A stretch of DNA of 13,976 nt from an uncultured Burkholderiales bacterium (GTDB taxonomy: Bacteria; Pseudomonadota; Gammaproteobacteria; Burkholderiales; Burkholderiaceae_C), in NCBI GenBank assembly GCA_903887655.1, contig CAISQQ010000185.1, positions 1 through 13,976 of the forward strand, read 5' to 3'. Under the pieces are notes generated by a model. The model had not been told where the DNA came from. It was given only the letters and a program-made list of their open reading frames with translations, and searched no databases. The position numbers and the translations under genes are program-made. Positions 13,171 to 13,976 of the stretch are shown here, one piece after another. Each line of letters starts with the position of its first letter. The first letter of the stretch is position 1.

Positions 13171-13414
13171 GGCAAGGGAGTGGGGGTGAGGGTTGAAATC
13201 AAGACAAAGGGGGTGAGGTTCAAGCGGTCAAGCGGTCAAGCGACTCAGCGATCACGAGACCCGACGCTCCAAGGCGGTGACCCGCTTTTTTCTCAAGGAT
13301 CCAGTTTACTGGTTTTGGCCCATCGACTGGTGCAGTCAAGACATCAACCTCGTTGACGTTGCGTGAATTCTTGGGGCGGGTCTTGGAGACGGCGCTTGAG
13401 GCTGGGGCGAGCGT
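13171..13414. other. Intergenic region upstream of carbonic anhydrase
   Basis: These 244 nt carry no gene. They contain an 8-bp tandem repeat (13220-13243), a small CCAG-TAAA-CTGG hairpin (13301-13312), and a minus-strand TTGACT near 13340 with no good -10 at the right distance. The carbonic anhydrase promoter should be here but is not obvious. No clear terminator follows the metallopeptidase stop at 13415. Confidence 0.45.
13220..13243. repeat. 8-bp tandem repeat, three copies
   Basis: TCAAGCGG at 13220-13227 and 13228-13235 is followed by TCAAGCGA at 13236-13243. The array lies 50-75 bp upstream of the carbonic anhydrase start, probably in its untranslated leader. Such arrays change length easily by slippage; no function is evident. 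Confidence 0.75.
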
Positions 13415-13976
13415 TCACGTTTTTGCCAAGGCATCCCACGCTTGCCAGTTGGGCAAGGCGATTTTTTGCAGCAAAGCACGCCGCTCTTCATAGTCTGGCA
13501 TCACCTCGCGCACCACCGCCCAAAACGCGCTGCTGTGGTCCATGTGTTTGAAGTGACTGAGCTCGTGCACCACCACATAGTCCAAGAGCGCCATCGGCAC
13601 ATGGACCAAGTGGCGACTGAACGACAACACCCCACGGGCGTTGGCGCTGCCCCAACGAGAGGCCGCTCGGCTGAGTTTGATCCCCGACCAAGTGACTCCC
13701 ACGATCGGTGCGTAATGCGCCACCCGCGCCTTCAAGCACGCGAGCAAATGGGTCGCGATCCACGTCTGCACGGCCTGGGCCAAGCGCACTTTGTGCGAGT
13801 CACTCAGGTCTTGGATCAACACCACCTTGTCGGCTGCTGGCTCACCCCAGGGCAGGACCAAACGCAGTGGGCTTGAGGGGCTTGATGGGCTTGATGAACT
13901 TGGGAGGGGCGCCAAGTCTTCTTGATCTGCACTCAGCCCCGACAAAAGGCTCAAGGGCTCGCAATCGTGCCACCGC
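13415..13976 (-). CDS. YgjP-like zinc metallopeptidase (DUF45/SprT-type), 5' end outside window
   Basis: This is a putative zinc-dependent peptidase of the YgjP/DUF45 family, whose substrates are not established. The visible 187 residues carry the family block SRWGSANARGVLSFSRHLVHVP, then DYVVVHELSHFKHMDHSSAFW, with HExxH plus the third His of KHMDH as zinc ligands and Glu as catalytic base. The ending PDYEERRALLQK is also typical. The frame stays open from the TTG at 13954 to the window edge, and relatives have a further N-terminal domain, so I call it 5' partial rather than starting at that TTG. A Ser/Pro linker (SSSSPSSPSSP) lies between the visible start and the catalytic part and is encoded by a 9-bp tandem repeat. 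The gene is same-strand with carbonic anhydrase but 244 nt away, so probably separate. Confidence 0.88.
   Translation of the reverse strand, partial: RWHDCEPLSLLSGLSADQEDLAPLPSSSSPSSPSSPLRLVLPWGEPAADKVVLIQDLSDSHKVRLAQAVQTWIATHLLACLKARVAHYAPIVGVTWSGIKLSRAASRWGSANARGVLSFSRHLVHVPMALLDYVVVHELSHFKHMDHSSAFWAVVREVMPDYEERRALLQKIALPNWQAWDALAKT
13870..13905. repeat. 9-bp in-frame tandem repeat in metallopeptidase gene
   Basis: GGGCTTGAG (13870-13878), GGGCTTGAT (13879-13887) and GGGCTTGAT (13888-13896), then a diverged GAACTTGGG, form a 9-bp array on the plus strand. On the coding strand each unit reads Ser-Ser-Pro, so copy-number change would lengthen or shorten the linker without a frameshift. Confidence 0.8.

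Noticed and set aside
13274..13291. GCGG-TGAC-CCGC followed by a T-run on the plus strand, as an intrinsic terminator
   Set aside because: The stem is only 4 bp and no plus-strand gene lies upstream to be terminated.

Overview
The window is about 60% GC chromosomal DNA that reads as a beta-proteobacterium of the order Burkholderiales, probably Comamonadaceae or a close relative. The basis is the style of the AhcY, RF3, MHS-transporter and fused-UvrA proteins and an S-adenosylhomocysteine (SAH) riboswitch in front of ahcY. It looks like core or housekeeping sequence: no insertion sequence, prophage, CRISPR array, tRNA or rRNA could be supported.

Layout. (1) Positions 1-1309, minus: ahcY, cut at its 3' end by the window edge. 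It is preceded by a 129-nt structured leader, a clear SAH riboswitch (about 1439-1549) and a promoter placed to start transcription at the aptamer's 5' edge. (2) Positions 1715-3355, plus: prfC (release factor RF3), divergent from ahcY. (3) Positions 3374-9184, minus: one 1936-residue protein made of two full UvrA units in tandem (four ATPase domains), convergent with prfC and only 18 nt from it. (4) Positions 9185-9574: a non-coding stretch with an 11-bp tandem repeat and a strong terminator hairpin for the next gene. (5) Positions 9575-11242, minus: an MHS-type (ProP/ShiA-like) major facilitator with an unusual extra-cytoplasmic insertion of about 120 residues. (6) Positions 11243-11553: its upstream region, AT-richer and holding inverted repeats. 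(7) Positions 11554-13170, minus: a compact set of beta-carbonic anhydrase, HAD-family phosphatase and a small DUF1289 protein; the last two overlap by ATGA. (8) Positions 13415-13976, minus: a YgjP-like zinc metallopeptidase whose 5' end lies outside the window.

How the parts work together. AhcY removes SAH, the product inhibitor of methyltransferases, and the riboswitch would raise ahcY expression when SAH builds up. The other genes are functionally separate: translation termination, DNA damage recognition, solute uptake, CO2/bicarbonate interconversion and a putative metal-dependent peptidase.

The points most worth following are the ahcY leader and the double UvrA. The ahcY leader repeats the riboswitch's pseudoknot strand and can fold a second junction between aptamer and ribosome-binding site. 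The double UvrA has an asymmetric loss of one zinc-binding cysteine in its N-terminal half. I found no clear evidence of a wholly new system.
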